This document shows positions 42,203 to 51,382 of a stretch of 64,000 nt of DNA, one piece after another. The notes below the pieces were generated by a model, which saw only the letters and a list, made by a program, of their open reading frames with translations, did not search any database and was not told the origin of the DNA. How positions within the stretch are numbered: the stretch's first letter is position 1; each line of letters starts with the position of its first letter. Source of the stretch: an uncultured Roseobacter sp. (GTDB lineage: Bacteria; Pseudomonadota; Alphaproteobacteria; Rhodobacterales; Rhodobacteraceae). Made by a program: the position numbers and the translations under genes. The DNA lies in contig NZ_CANLKW010000002.1 in the NCBI RefSeq assembly GCF_947491795.1, forward strand, positions 546,001-610,000, written 5' to 3'.

Positions 42203-43413
42203 GCGCGCAGCCACCCATCCTCAAAACGCCATGAGCTGACCCCGGCCAGCCGGATCAGCCGCGACAACTCACTTTCAAACGCCTGAGTACGCCCTTTACC
42301 CCAGCGAATGCCACGTTCCGGCCATATCGCCCGCACAACCAGTTCGTCGCGATCCCGAAAGGCCTTCATATCGACCCGGCCGACCAGCCGGTCGCCCTCC
42401 AGCACGGGAAACACATAATATCCGTAACGGCGCTTGGCTTCGGGCACAAAGATTTCGATCCGGTAATCGAACCCGAACAGTCGTTCGGCACGCTTTCGGT
42501 CGCGCAGCGCCGGATCAAACGGGCTGAGAACGCGCAGTCGCGCCGTTGGGGGTGTGTTCAGTGCAGGATCGTCACCGATGCCGGGCCGTGCCAGGCAATC
42601 GCGTACGGCTCCATCCGCACCGGTGATCCGCACGGGCTGCAATCGGCCTGCGGCCAGCTCGTTCGTGCACCAGTCTCGCGCCTCGGCCAGCTTTATGTGA
42701 TCCCAGAATGCTGCAAGCTCTGCCGGTGTGGCAAATCCCAGCCTGTCCAGCGCCCCGGAACAGCACCAGTCAATCGTGCGCGCTGTGTCCTCCGGGCTTT
42801 GCAGCGGCCGGCACAGCGCCTCATCGATCATCCGCTCGGTCAGATCATAGCGCTTTCTGAACCCGTCGCGGCCGACCACGCACAGCGCTCCGCTGCGCCA
42901 CAGATACTCCAGGGCCGTCTTTGACGGATGCCAGTCCCACCAGCCGCCGGAGCCGCGTTTTTCATCGGCGCCCACATCTGATGAGCACAACGGGCCCTGC
43001 GCACGGATCTGGTCCAGAACCGGCTGAAACCGGGTCTCGTAGCCGTCCCGCCGCCCTTCACGCCATCTGCTGCGCAGGTATTCTGCGTCCCGTTCCCGCC
43101 TCAGCTGCCACCAGGCGTAGTACTCCATGGGGATAACAGCGGCGTCATGCGTCCAGTGTTCGAACAGGGCACGGTCTTTCTCATAGAGCGTTTTAAGATG
43201 CTTTGGCCGGTATCGGGGTCGCCTGGAAAACAGGATCAGATCATGGGCCCGGGCAACCGTGTTGATGCTGTCCAGCTGTACGAAACCAAGGCGCCTGATC
43301 ATGTCCAGCAGGGCAGGCCCGCGCGCCTCGCCGGCAGGGTTTTCTGCCAGGGCATGACGATCCAGAAAAAGCCTGCGTGCCTCAGAATTGCTCAGCGTGA
43401 GTGTGTTCATCAA
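42199..43413 (-). CDS. YcaQ/AlkX-like DNA glycosylase (HTH_42 family)
   Basis: A 404-residue winged-helix protein of the family that includes E. coli YcaQ and Streptomyces AlkZ, DNA glycosylases acting on crosslinks and alkylated bases. It has GFVQLDSINTVARAHDLILFSR with the QxD catalytic motif (QLD, residues about 46-48), EHWTHDAAVIPMEYY, and three winged-helix modules. The C-terminal part carries YYVFPVLEGDRLVGRVDMK. The ATG overlaps the LacI gene stop by four bases, an unusual partner. Confidence 0.85.
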   Translation of the reverse strand: MMNTLTLSNSEARRLFLDRHALAENPAGEARGPALLDMIRRLGFVQLDSINTVARAHDLILFSRRPRYRPKHLKTLYEKDRALFEHWTHDAAVIPMEYYAWWQLRRERDAEYLRSRWREGRRDGYETRFQPVLDQIRAQGPLCSSDVGADEKRGSGGWWDWHPSKTALEYLWRSGALCVVGRDGFRKRYDLTERMIDEALCRPLQSPEDTARTIDWCCSGALDRLGFATPAELAAFWDHIKLAEARDWCTNELAAGRLQPVRITGADGAVRDCLARPGIGDDPALNTPPTARLRVLSPFDPALRDRKRAERLFGFDYRIEIFVPEAKRRYGYYVFPVLEGDRLVGRVDMKAFRDRDELVVRAIWPERGIRWGKGRTQAFESELSRLIRLAGVSSWRFEDGWLRA

Positions 43414-44450
43414 CGCCGGTAGCGCCGAAGCGTATCACCCCAGGAAATCTTTGACGCCAGCGTAAAGTGGCCAGGATCTTCGGGCAGAACGTCTTCCGGC
43501 AACTGACTGCGTTCCAGTATGATCTGCGCGGCCTTTGTCCCGATTTCCTTGCGGCAGGCATCCATTGTTGCCAGCCTGCGGGGCAGCCCGTCCAGCAGTT
43601 CAACACCGTTGAATCCCGCCAGACCGATCTGGCCCGGCACATCAATCCCCTGGTCCAGCAGATACAGCAGACCCCCCGCGCCGATCATGTCATTCGAGAA
43701 ATACAGAAAATCCAGATCAGGTGACCGCTGAAGCATCATTTCCGTCATCTCGCGCCCTTTTGCCAGCGCTGAACCACCTGAATAAAACTCCCGGTCCTCA
43801 ATCTCTACGCCTGCCTTGGCCAGCGCTTCGGTAAAGCCTTCAAAGCGTTTGCGGGCCCGGTGATCGAGCGGCATCTTGGTGCCCAGAAAGCCGATCCGCT
43901 GGTACCCCTGTTTCAGGATCGCCGCCGCCATCTCGCGCCCCGCGCGCCGGTGCGAGATCCCGACCATGGCATCGATCGGCGTGCCGTCGGTATCCATGAT
44001 TTCGACCACCGGGATCGCGGCGTTCTTCAGCATGGCCCGCGTCGCGTCTGAATGTTCAAGGCCAGCAATAATAACGCCGGACGGACGCCACGACAGCATC
44101 TCATAGAGGACCTGTTCTTCTTTTTCCGGCAGATAGTCCGTGACGCCGACAACGGGCTGGAGCGGTGTATCCTCAAAGGCCTGGTTGATCCCGGTCAGCA
44201 CCTCCGGGAAAACCATGTTGGACAGCGATGGAATGACGACAGCCACCAGATTGACCCTTTGGGATGCCAGTGACCCGGCGATCTGGTTCGGCACATAGCC
44301 CAGCGATTTCGCCGCCTCGAGCACCTTCTCACGTGTTGTTGCCGACACGTCACCACGGTTGCGCAGAACACGGCTGACCGTCATTTCCGACACCCCGCAG
44401 GCTTCTGAGACATCCCGGAGTGTAAGCGGCCGCTGTTTTGGTCTTGTCAC
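43410..44450 (-). CDS. LacI family transcriptional regulator
   Basis: A 346-residue LacI/GalR repressor. The N-terminal helix-turn-helix is LTLRDVSEACGVSEMTVSRVLRNRGDVSATTREKVLEAAKSLGYVPNQIAGSLAS, followed by the periplasmic-binding-protein-like domain (about 65-340). The closest pattern is the GntR (gluconate) subgroup, with DYLPEKEEQVLYEMLSWRPSGVI. No sugar genes lie nearby, so the regulon is elsewhere or lost. The downstream YcaQ-like gene overlaps its stop codon. Confidence 0.9.
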   Translation of the reverse strand: MTRPKQRPLTLRDVSEACGVSEMTVSRVLRNRGDVSATTREKVLEAAKSLGYVPNQIAGSLASQRVNLVAVVIPSLSNMVFPEVLTGINQAFEDTPLQPVVGVTDYLPEKEEQVLYEMLSWRPSGVIIAGLEHSDATRAMLKNAAIPVVEIMDTDGTPIDAMVGISHRRAGREMAAAILKQGYQRIGFLGTKMPLDHRARKRFEGFTEALAKAGVEIEDREFYSGGSALAKGREMTEMMLQRSPDLDFLYFSNDMIGAGGLLYLLDQGIDVPGQIGLAGFNGVELLDGLPRRLATMDACRKEIGTKAAQIILERSQLPEDVLPEDPGHFTLASKISWGDTLRRYRR

Positions 44451-44570
44451 AATGATTTCCTGTGCTGTTGAACAACGTTAGCGCATGACAGACCCGGCTA
44501 TCAACCACCTGCTTTGGCTGCACATCAGGTCATGACAAACCCCGTCAGCTGTTTTAAAGCTGAAAGCAGC

Positions 44571-44647
44571 GGTCCCGTGGCTCAACTGGATAGAGCAGCC
44601 CCCTCCTAAGGGGCAGGTTGCAGGTTCGAATCCTGCCGGGATCGCCA
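44571..44647 (+). tRNA. tRNA-Arg (anticodon CCT)
   Basis: A 77-base cloverleaf: acceptor GGTCCCG pairs with CGGGATC (one G-T), D arm GGCTCAACTGGATAGAGC, anticodon stem-loop GCCCC-CTCCTAA-GGGGC giving CCT, T arm GCAGGTTCGAATCCTGC, and encoded GCCA. Reads AGG codons. Confidence 0.96.
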
Positions 44648-44791
44648 TGTGCCTCACAGATAAGTCTCGCCGGGTCGCAGGTGCGTGACACAAGGTGACT
44701 GAGTTGCCCCTTATTGTTTCAGCCAATCCGTTTACCTCTTTCACAGACGACGCAGGCAGCGCCGCCGTGAACAAGTTGGAAAGGCAGAAAC

Positions 44792-45139
44792 ATGAATGTA
44801 TTCGTAAAGAAGGTTTCTCTGGCCGCACTGGTCGTAACGGTTATCGGAACCGGTTTTTCCGGTCAGGCACGGGCCGGTGACAGCGCTGATCTGGGCAAGC
44901 TGCTGCTGGGTGCGATTGCGGTTGGCGTTGTTGCTGACAGGCTCAGATCGGACAGACAGGAACAAAACGTCTCCCGGCAGTATCACAATGGTCACCGCAG
45001 CTATCACCAGCCGCAGCGCCACCAGAAGAAAAAGATTTCCCGCAAAAGACTGCACGGCAAAGGACCGCGCCACAGCGGGTTTCACCGGCACGGAGACTTT
45101 GGCCACACGCACAGCTACAACCGCGCGCACAGCCACTGA
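44792..45139 (+). CDS. His/Arg-rich exported small protein
   Basis: A 115-residue protein with a signal peptide ([19 protein letters not shown], cleavage near residue 28). A short hydrophobic segment ([17 protein letters not shown]) follows, then a basic tail from residue 55 dominated by His, Arg, Lys, Gln and Ser and ending in repeated HxH pairs ([18 protein letters not shown]). GGAAAGG precedes the ATG at 44792. A metal-binding or envelope-associated role is possible. Nothing is known of the family. It lies between two tRNA genes. Confidence 0.65.
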   Translation: MNVFVKKVSLAALVVTVIGTGFSGQARAGDSADLGKLLLGAIAVGVVADRLRSDRQEQNVSRQYHNGHRSYHQPQRHQKKKISRKRLHGKGPRHSGFHRHGDFGHTHSYNRAHSH

Positions 45140-45161
45140 TCCAGAGAATTGTGGGGAAAAC

Positions 45162-45238
45162 TGGTCGGGCTGAGAGGATTCGAACCTCCGACCCCCTGCT
45201 CCCGAAGCAGGTGCGCTACCAGGCTGCGCTACAGCCCG
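45162..45238 (-). tRNA. tRNA-Pro (anticodon CGG)
   Basis: On the minus strand: acceptor CGGGCTG pairs with CAGCCCG, D arm AGCGCAGCCTGGTAGCGC, anticodon stem-loop CCTGC-TTCGGGA-GCAGG giving CGG, T arm GGAGGTTCGAATCCTCT with one mismatch, and encoded CCA. 77 bases. Confidence 0.96.
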
Positions 45239-45267
45239 ACCGATGGGCGTGGCCTACATCTAACAGG

Positions 45268-46260
45268 CTACTTTGGCAAGTCGCGGTCGGAGGATTTTAC
45301 CCACCTGCGGGCGGGATCAATAAAGCCTGAGATCCGCGGCGCAGTACCGGTTTCCGGGCGCGACCGTGTCCGCAGAACCGGCTGTTCGGAATCCGGAGCC
45401 CGGCTTTCGCGCAGAACAATGAACAAACCGCTGCCGATGATGATTGCGGAACCGATGACCGTATTCAGGTCTGGCCTTTCATCGAAAAACAGCAGGCCAT
45501 AAAGCGCGGCCCACATGATCTGGGAATACTGCATGGGGGCCACGAAAATCGGCTCGGCGCTGTTATAGGCTGCGATGAGGAACCGCCCGGCCACCCAGGC
45601 GAAGAGCGCGATCACGGCCAGCCGGCCCAGATCCTCGATGGGCGGAGGGCTGTAGACAAAGGGCAGAACGGCCGCCATCACCACAAGGTTTGCCATCATC
45701 GGATAGAGCATGATCACAATGGTCCGCTCTTCGCGTCCGATCTTGCGCACGATGATCGACGCAAAAGAGCCGCAAATCGCGGAAATCAGGGCGGCGAGGT
45801 GCCCCAGTTCCAGATCAGCCTCGCCCGGGCGCAGAACCACCAGAACACCCGAGAGGCCGACGCCGACAGCCGCCCAGCGGCGCAGACGCACCGGCTCGCC
45901 CAGCATCGGCACCGCGAGAACAGTGATCAGCAGCGGTGCCGCAAAAAGAATGGCATAGACCTGTGCCAGTGGCAGCACCGAAAACGCATAGAATGCGCAG
46001 AACCCGGTCACCATCGCGGCAAAGGTGCGCGCAGCCATCCACCACGGGTGTCTGGGCAGCAGAGTGCCATGGGTCGCATCGCGCAACAGAGCCAGCATGG
46101 CCAGCGGAATACCAAAAAGAACTGAAAAGAAGACAATCTGGACCGGGGAATAGCCGCCCCCCAGAACCTTGATGATGACGTCATGGCTGGCAAAGATCGC
46201 AAAGGCCAGCAGCGCCAGCAGCGCGCCTTTGATGTTCGGGTTCATGGGTTTTCGCGGCAT
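45268..46260 (-). CDS. EamA/DMT family transporter
   Basis: A 330-residue inner-membrane protein with ten helices arranged as two EamA repeats: residues about 10-145 (ALLALLAFAIFASHDVIIKVL) and 155-285 (HLAALISAICGSFASIIVRKIG). A basic, probably cytosolic tail of 40 residues follows. The EamA signature YSQIMWAALYGLLFFDERPD is clear. Metabolite exporters of this family are hard to assign. The start is the ATG at 46260, with an alternative at 46245. It is 112 bases after leuB on the same strand. Confidence 0.85.
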   Translation of the reverse strand: MPRKPMNPNIKGALLALLAFAIFASHDVIIKVLGGGYSPVQIVFFSVLFGIPLAMLALLRDATHGTLLPRHPWWMAARTFAAMVTGFCAFYAFSVLPLAQVYAILFAAPLLITVLAVPMLGEPVRLRRWAAVGVGLSGVLVVLRPGEADLELGHLAALISAICGSFASIIVRKIGREERTIVIMLYPMMANLVVMAAVLPFVYSPPPIEDLGRLAVIALFAWVAGRFLIAAYNSAEPIFVAPMQYSQIMWAALYGLLFFDERPDLNTVIGSAIIIGSGLFIVLRESRAPDSEQPVLRTRSRPETGTAPRISGFIDPARRWVKSSDRDLPK

Positions 46261-46371
46261 CGGGGAGTCCTGTTCATAACCGGGCCGGGATACGTCCCTG
46301 ACCCACAGGTGGCACAGTGTTTTCCGCCCCGGCGCCGCCCTGCGGCCTCCCCGACACCGGGACGGTTGTTT

Positions 46372-47475
46372 TCAGAGGCTGGCGTCCAGCGCCGCCAGAA
46401 TAACGTCACCCATTTCGGATGTGCTGATGGGGGTGCCGCCTTCTTCTCCCATCAGATCAGCGGTCCGTGCGCCATCTGCGAGCACTTTCTCGATTGCGGC
46501 TTCCAGACGCGCGGCCTCGTCACCTTTGTCGAAAGAGTAGCGCAATGCCATCGCAAAGCTGAGGATACAGGCGATGGGGTTGGCCTTACCCTGACCTGCG
46601 ATATCAGGCGCAGAGCCGTGCACGGGCTCGTACATCGCCTTGGGGCGGCCATTGGCCATCGGCGCGCCGAGGCTGGCAGAGGGCAGCATGCCCAGCGACC
46701 CGGTCAGCATTGCAGCACAGTCAGACAGGATATCGCCGAAAAGATTGTCTGTAACGATCACATCAAACTGTTTGGGTGCACGCACCAGCTGCATCGCACC
46801 GTTATCGGCATACATATGGCTGAGCTCCACTTCCGGGTATTCAGCCGCGATCTCATTGACCACATCGCGCCACAGAATGCCGCTTTCCATGACATTCGCC
46901 TTTTCCATGGAACAGAGCTTTTTGTTGCGGCGCATTGCCAGCTCAAAAGCGGAACGGGCGGCGCGTGCAATTTCGCTTTCGGTATAGCGCTGTGTGTTGA
47001 TGCCAACGCGCTCGTTGCCTTCCTCAAAGATACCGCGGGGTTCGCCAAAGTAGACGCCCGAAGTCAGCTCGCGCACGATCATGATGTCGAGCCCGGCAAC
47101 GATATCTTTTTTCAGTGAGGAAAAATCCGCCAGTGCGTCAAAGCACTGGGCGGGGCGCAGGTTGGAAAACAGATCCATCTCCTTGCGCAGACGCAGCAGA
47201 CCACGTTCCGGTTTAACGCTGAAGTCCAGATCGTCGTATTTCGGGCCGCCGACGGCTCCTAACAGAACCGCGTCGACCTCAAGCGCTTTGGCCATCGTGT
47301 CGTCATGCAGCGGCGTGCCATGCGCGTCATATGCTGCACCGCCCACCAGATCTTCGCTGACGTCAAAGGCAAGCCCGCGTTTATCGCCAAACCAGCTGAT
47401 GACCCGTTTGACCTGTTCCATAACTTCCTGGCCGATGCCGTCACCGGGAAGGATAAGAAGAGAAGGGTTGGCCAT
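46372..47475 (-). CDS. leuB: 3-isopropylmalate dehydrogenase
   Basis: Oxidatively decarboxylates 3-isopropylmalate in leucine synthesis. The protein has 367 residues from the ATG at 47475 ([21 protein letters not shown]), with the NAD and substrate motifs [45 protein letters not shown]-like [10 protein letters not shown] and [12 protein letters not shown], and [20 protein letters not shown]. The frame extends to 47568 without conserved residues. It is separated from leuC and leuD by three unrelated genes. Confidence 0.96.
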   Translation of the reverse strand: MANPSLLILPGDGIGQEVMEQVKRVISWFGDKRGLAFDVSEDLVGGAAYDAHGTPLHDDTMAKALEVDAVLLGAVGGPKYDDLDFSVKPERGLLRLRKEMDLFSNLRPAQCFDALADFSSLKKDIVAGLDIMIVRELTSGVYFGEPRGIFEEGNERVGINTQRYTESEIARAARSAFELAMRRNKKLCSMEKANVMESGILWRDVVNEIAAEYPEVELSHMYADNGAMQLVRAPKQFDVIVTDNLFGDILSDCAAMLTGSLGMLPSASLGAPMANGRPKAMYEPVHGSAPDIAGQGKANPIACILSFAMALRYSFDKGDEAARLEAAIEKVLADGARTADLMGEEGGTPISTSEMGDVILAALDASL

Positions 47476-47703
47476 GCGAAGACTCCTGCGTGAATTACCT
47501 GGCAGCGGCCTATCCCGCACAGGATGCAGGGTCAAGAAGCGGTGGGACGAATGGCGTCTGCGGTGCAATCGGTTCGCCTTATACGTGCAATTTTCTGAAT
47601 TCAGACGTATTCTGCCCTCGTATCAGAACGAGCGAGTCGCAACATCGGTATCAGAAGAAACAGTTGGATCAGAACAGCGGCTGCCGCCGGTGCGGTCCTG
47701 CTC

Positions 47704-48339
47704 GTGATGGCGATTGTCTGGCCTTTTGCGCATTATGCCATCCGTCTGGGGCTGCAGGGGCTGAACGACGGTGCCGCCACGGGCAGCAGGCTGTTCACGC
47801 GCAACGGGCCGGTTCCCAACATGGCCGTCTTTGCCCATATGGTCGTGGGCGGGCTGCTCACCCTGCTGGTGTCGCTGCAGTTGCTGGGAAGCCTGCGCGC
47901 GCGCTGGCCGCGTCTGCACCATATCAATGGCTATGCGATGTTTACCTGTGCCATGCTGGCGGGCGCTGGTGGCCTTGCTTACATTGCATTGCGGGGCACC
48001 ATCGGCGGGTTTTGGATGGACCTTGGCTTTGCCATCTATGGCACGCTGATGATCGGTGCCGCCGTCCAGACGGTGCGCAATGCACAACGGCGGCGGATTG
48101 ACCGGCACAGACGCTGGGCGTTGCGGCTGTTTGTGCTGGCGCTGGGTTCCTGGGCCTACCGTGTGCACTATGGCATCTGGTACGCCCTGACGGGCGGTGT
48201 TGCCTCAAACGGGGCATTCACCGGCGCATTTGATCTGGTGCAGAATTTTGCGTTCTACATGCCCTATCTGCTGGTGCTCGAAGTCTGGTTCCGCCGGCCG
48301 GCGGTTCAGCGCGAAATGTCCACCCAGACCAGCCTGTGA
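47704..48339 (+). CDS. DUF2306 family membrane protein
   Basis: A membrane protein with about six helices and the DUF2306 pattern: FAHMVVGGLLTLLVSLQLLGSLRARWPRLHHINGYAM, then RRRIDRHRRWALRLFVLALGSWAYRVHYGI. The listed GTG (47704) falls inside the first hydrophobic segment, because upstream codons (RRNSWIRTAAAAGAVLLV) continue the frame to 47599 but contain no ATG, GTG or TTG. The real start may be a rare codon or the frame may be damaged. The 3' end overlaps the convergent exonuclease-like gene by 34 bases. Confidence 0.7.
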   Translation: MMAIVWPFAHYAIRLGLQGLNDGAATGSRLFTRNGPVPNMAVFAHMVVGGLLTLLVSLQLLGSLRARWPRLHHINGYAMFTCAMLAGAGGLAYIALRGTIGGFWMDLGFAIYGTLMIGAAVQTVRNAQRRRIDRHRRWALRLFVLALGSWAYRVHYGIWYALTGGVASNGAFTGAFDLVQNFAFYMPYLLVLEVWFRRPAVQREMSTQTSL

Positions 48340-49481
48340 CGGCTGGCGGTTGCTGCTGTCTGACCTGCCTGGGTGTCCGGATCGGGCCACCACACGCCGC
48401 TGCCCGTGACCACCAGATCAGAGGAGGGCAGAACATAATCGACCCTCAGATTTCCGGGCACCGGGTCGTCCCAGTCTGCCGTATCCATCGGATCGCCTGA
48501 GACTGCGGCACTGCCGGTACTGGCCGGTGCCGGGTCCTGCAGGCGCGGATCAGACAGGAGCCCGCGAATGGCGTCTTTCAGGCCGGATCCACCGATGGGA
48601 TCCTGGTTTGTATCCCCGAGCAGCACAAAAGAGCCGGGCGGCACCGGGCCGAACCGGCCATCCAGATAGTAGGTCCAGAACAGTATCTCATCATGATTGC
48701 GTCTGCCGTTCCGGTCTTCGGGTCCGTCAAAAACAGGCGGTGTGGCGTGAAAGGTCAGCAGATCAATGCGCCCCAGCTCCGGAGTATCCACGGGCACCAC
48801 CCAATGCGCTGTCGTGGACAGACGCTGAATGTTCTGTGCTTCTTCGGAAGGAAACGGGCCCGCAGGTGTTTCGGGCAGCAATGCGCCCGGAAAATCCCGC
48901 CATAACATGCCTGAATAGTCCTGTACCGCATCGTTGATGACGGGGTATTTCGACAGGACAGCCATGCCACCCTGCCCGGAGAAACGGCCATATCCCTGGG
49001 CATCGCGCGGGTCCCCGCGCCGCCCGTCGCCGTCCATATCCAGCCCTGTTGGCATGCCGGTGTTGGGGCGCCGGGCGAAAAGATGCGGGTAGACTGAACC
49101 GCTGTCTGCCAGTGCGGCGGCGAAGGCGTTCAGCGCAGCCCCCGTCAGGTCATAGTCAAAACCCTGCAGTACCAGAATGTCAGGCTGTGTTGCGGAGATT
49201 ACGGAAATGACGGCATCCGTCTGCGCGTCCTCGCCCCGCAGTATATCCCGCAGCAACAGTCCGGGGCCGTCGCGCTGCAGTTCCGTATTGAACGTGGCGA
49301 TGCGCAGTATGTCCTGAGCTCCGACCGGGGTGGCCAGCAGGCACAGACCCGTCAGGCAGCCTGCAATCCGTTTTCTTCTGCGGCCGTGGCGTAGGCTCTG
49401 CGGCGCTTTTCCTGGATCATGCTGGCAATCCGCATCATAGCAATTCCACGCATGATCATGCTTGCAGGAAGGAAGGCCCAT
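48306..49481 (-). CDS. Exported endonuclease/exonuclease/phosphatase-family protein
   Basis: A 391-residue frame. From residue about 35 it has an arginine-rich signal peptide (RRRKRIAGCLTGLCLLATPVGAQ), then RIATFNTELQRDGPG, QPDILVLQGFDYD, FSGQGGMAVLSKYPV, LLTFHATPPVFDG, FVLLGDTNQDP and RVDYVLPSSDL, the metal and phosphate boxes of the EEP superfamily. A secreted nuclease or phosphodiesterase is likely. The only ATG (49481) lies 130 bases inside the upstream gene; no ATG, GTG or TTG lies nearer the signal peptide, so the true start is uncertain, possibly a rare ATT. Confidence 0.78.
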   Translation of the reverse strand: MGLPSCKHDHAWNCYDADCQHDPGKAPQSLRHGRRRKRIAGCLTGLCLLATPVGAQDILRIATFNTELQRDGPGLLLRDILRGEDAQTDAVISVISATQPDILVLQGFDYDLTGAALNAFAAALADSGSVYPHLFARRPNTGMPTGLDMDGDGRRGDPRDAQGYGRFSGQGGMAVLSKYPVINDAVQDYSGMLWRDFPGALLPETPAGPFPSEEAQNIQRLSTTAHWVVPVDTPELGRIDLLTFHATPPVFDGPEDRNGRRNHDEILFWTYYLDGRFGPVPPGSFVLLGDTNQDPIGGSGLKDAIRGLLSDPRLQDPAPASTGSAAVSGDPMDTADWDDPVPGNLRVDYVLPSSDLVVTGSGVWWPDPDTQAGQTAATASRHRLVWVDISR

Positions 49482-50194
49482 GCGGTGATTGTCCAGATCA
49501 GGGTTTGCGGGTTCTCAAGTGTGACCGGGTCTACCAGATCAGAGGTTGCTTTGACTACCGCCGGGATAACAAAGGGCAGCAGGAACCCCAGCGCAATGTT
49601 GACGCGCGCGTCGCGTTGCAGCCGGAAGAGCACATCGCCCCCGGCGGTCGGGTCAAACAGCGGCAGGTTGACCCACACGTTGAAGGAGCCGCGCCGCACG
49701 GGCCACCCGCCCCAGCGGACCATCACAATGAACCAGGCCATCGCAACGAGCGAGATCAGATAGGACATGCCGGCAGCCGACCGGACATCGGTGATCAGAT
49801 CGGGCCGCGCATCATAGGGAAGCATCAGCACAATCAGGCGGACAGGTGAAAAAGGAAAGTCGATCGCGTTGCCAACAATCGTGCCCAGCGACGTCAGGCC
49901 CTGGGTGACAGAGGTCGGTTCGATCTTGCCGCGCGAAATGGCGGTCAGCACAATCAGCGTGGCGAAAAGGGTGACAAAACGCAGGCGGTTAAAGGGTGCC
50001 GCATCGCGGAATTCGACAATGCTGGGCGCGTTGGAGTTGTATTCGACAAAGGTGAGGAACGCCGCAAGCAGTGCGACAAGAACAACAATCTGCGACTGAT
50101 CCGATGCCACATCCCGCAGCATCAGTGCCGGTGTGGCAATCAACAGTGCAACCAATAGTCCACGCAGGGCTGCGCCCGACATACGTACGAACAT
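49352..50194 (-). CDS. Multi-pass membrane protein of unknown function
   Basis: From the ATG at 50194 (MFVRMSGAALRGLLVALLIATP) the protein is 280 residues with about six hydrophobic segments and a charged C-terminus ending EKRRRAYATAAEENGLQAA. AAGGGAAAGAG precedes this ATG; the frame is open to 50251. One conserved-looking loop is EYNSNAPSIVEFRDAAPFNR. No family was recognised. It is 387 bases after leuD and its end overlaps the frame of the exonuclease-like gene, so the two are probably co-transcribed. Confidence 0.75.
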   Translation of the reverse strand: MFVRMSGAALRGLLVALLIATPALMLRDVASDQSQIVVLVALLAAFLTFVEYNSNAPSIVEFRDAAPFNRLRFVTLFATLIVLTAISRGKIEPTSVTQGLTSLGTIVGNAIDFPFSPVRLIVLMLPYDARPDLITDVRSAAGMSYLISLVAMAWFIVMVRWGGWPVRRGSFNVWVNLPLFDPTAGGDVLFRLQRDARVNIALGFLLPFVIPAVVKATSDLVDPVTLENPQTLIWTITAWAFLPASMIMRGIAMMRIASMIQEKRRRAYATAAEENGLQAA

Positions 50195-50521
50195 TCGTCT
50201 CTTTCCCTTCAAACTGGCCAGAAGCGATACAATGCCGCGTTCTTGTTCCAACTTGATGCCACCGGGGCGGTGGTCTGCCTCATTCTCGCCCCATTTGTGC
50301 CATCATTCGTCCGAGTTCTGCAAGTCTCGTGGTTAACAAGACGCAATCCGTTAGACCTTTTGAGGGAAGGAGTGGTGCGTTCCTGCATCAAATCTGTGGC
50401 GAAAAACAGGCAAATCGCAACATTGTGTGGTTTTGGGAAACAAGGGCACAACTCGCCTTAACCTCTGCGTGTAAAGAGGATTAACCACGATCGGGGAGTG
50501 CCCGACCCGGCCCGCGGGCAC
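50195..50521. other. Gap between leuD and a membrane protein gene
   Basis: No gene is supported here. The stretch should hold the promoter for the minus-strand membrane-protein and exonuclease-like genes. GTTAA-containing motifs occur at both ends (near 50331 and 50480) but without the spacing of a known site. The leuD terminator lies just beyond the right end. Confidence 0.45.
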
Positions 50522-50554
50522 AAAAAAGCCCGCACCGCAGCAGGCGGTACGGGC
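50522..50554 (-). terminator. Intrinsic terminator of leuCD
   Basis: On the minus strand GCCCGTACCGC pairs with GCGGTGCGGGC (11 bp, one mismatch or G-T) around a 5-base loop and is followed by six T. It lies 28 bases after the leuD stop codon. Confidence 0.92.
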
Positions 50555-50581
50555 CGGTTCAGCGGAAAGCCGCTGAAAAGT

Positions 50582-51187
50582 TCAGACCCAGGGGCGGGAT
50601 TGTGCCGCTGTGGCCTCGAAGCTGTCGATGGAGGCGGCTTTCTCCATGGTCAGACCGATGTCGTCCAGACCGTTCATCAGACAGTGCTTTTTAAAGGCGT
50701 CCACCTCAAAGCTGAAAACCTCGCCGTCAGAGGTGGTGATGGTCTGTGCATCGAGATCAACGCTCATGCGGGCATTGGCGCCTTTTTCCGCGTCTTTCAT
50801 CAGAACGTCGACCTGCTCCTGGGGCAGGGCGATGGGCAGGATGCCGTTTTTAAAGCAGTTATTGTGGAAAATATCCGCAAAGGATGGCGCGATAACGCAG
50901 CGGATACCAAAGTCTTTGATGGCCCAGGGTGCGTGTTCCCGCGAGGAGCCGCAGCCAAAGTTATCACCCGCGACGATGATCTCGGCGTCGCGGTAGGCAT
51001 CCTTGTTCAGCACGAAATCCGGGATCTCGTTGCCGTCGTCATCATAGCGCATCTCGTCAAAGAGGTTCACGCCCAGACCGGACCGTTTGATCGTTTTCAG
51101 GAACTGTTTGGGGATGATCATATCGGTGTCGATGTTGATCAGCGGCATCGGTGCCGCGATCCCTGTGAGTGTCGTAAACTTGTCCAT
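50582..51187 (-). CDS. leuD: 3-isopropylmalate dehydratase small subunit
   Basis: Swivelling subunit of isopropylmalate isomerase. The protein is 201 residues from the ATG at 51187 ([30 protein letters not shown]), with the substrate loop [17 protein letters not shown] and [25 protein letters not shown] lies before this ATG; the frame extends upstream to 51328 through a short repeat without conserved residues. It follows leuC after 195 bases. Confidence 0.96.
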   Translation of the reverse strand: MDKFTTLTGIAAPMPLINIDTDMIIPKQFLKTIKRSGLGVNLFDEMRYDDDGNEIPDFVLNKDAYRDAEIIVAGDNFGCGSSREHAPWAIKDFGIRCVIAPSFADIFHNNCFKNGILPIALPQEQVDVLMKDAEKGANARMSVDLDAQTITTSDGEVFSFEVDAFKKHCLMNGLDDIGLTMEKAASIDSFEATAAQSRPWV

Positions 51188-51238
51188 TTCGTCTCTCCTT
51201 AGCCCCTTTGAAAACGCTGTCGGTGCGGGATCGGTATC

Positions 51239-51268
51239 ACGTCGGTAAAACGTCGGTATTACGTCGGT
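51239..51268. repeat. Three 11-bp direct repeats between leuC and leuD
   Basis: ACGTCGGT occurs at 51239, 51250 and 51261, a strict 11-base period, with partial copies (TCGGTA, GTCGGTGCG) just to the left. On the minus strand this lies in the leuC-leuD gap, about 50 bases before the leuD start. One helical turn per unit suggests a possible protein site, or slippage of a simple repeat. Confidence 0.6.
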
Positions 51269-51382
51269 GCGCGGCGAACGGTGCGTTAAGGGGTCAAATG
51301 TCTCTTTTTGTTCAGTGGCGGTATGCAAAACCGATGGTGCAGCGCGGCCCCCGCCCGGTCTTACGGGAGGGGGCCTGTGTGC

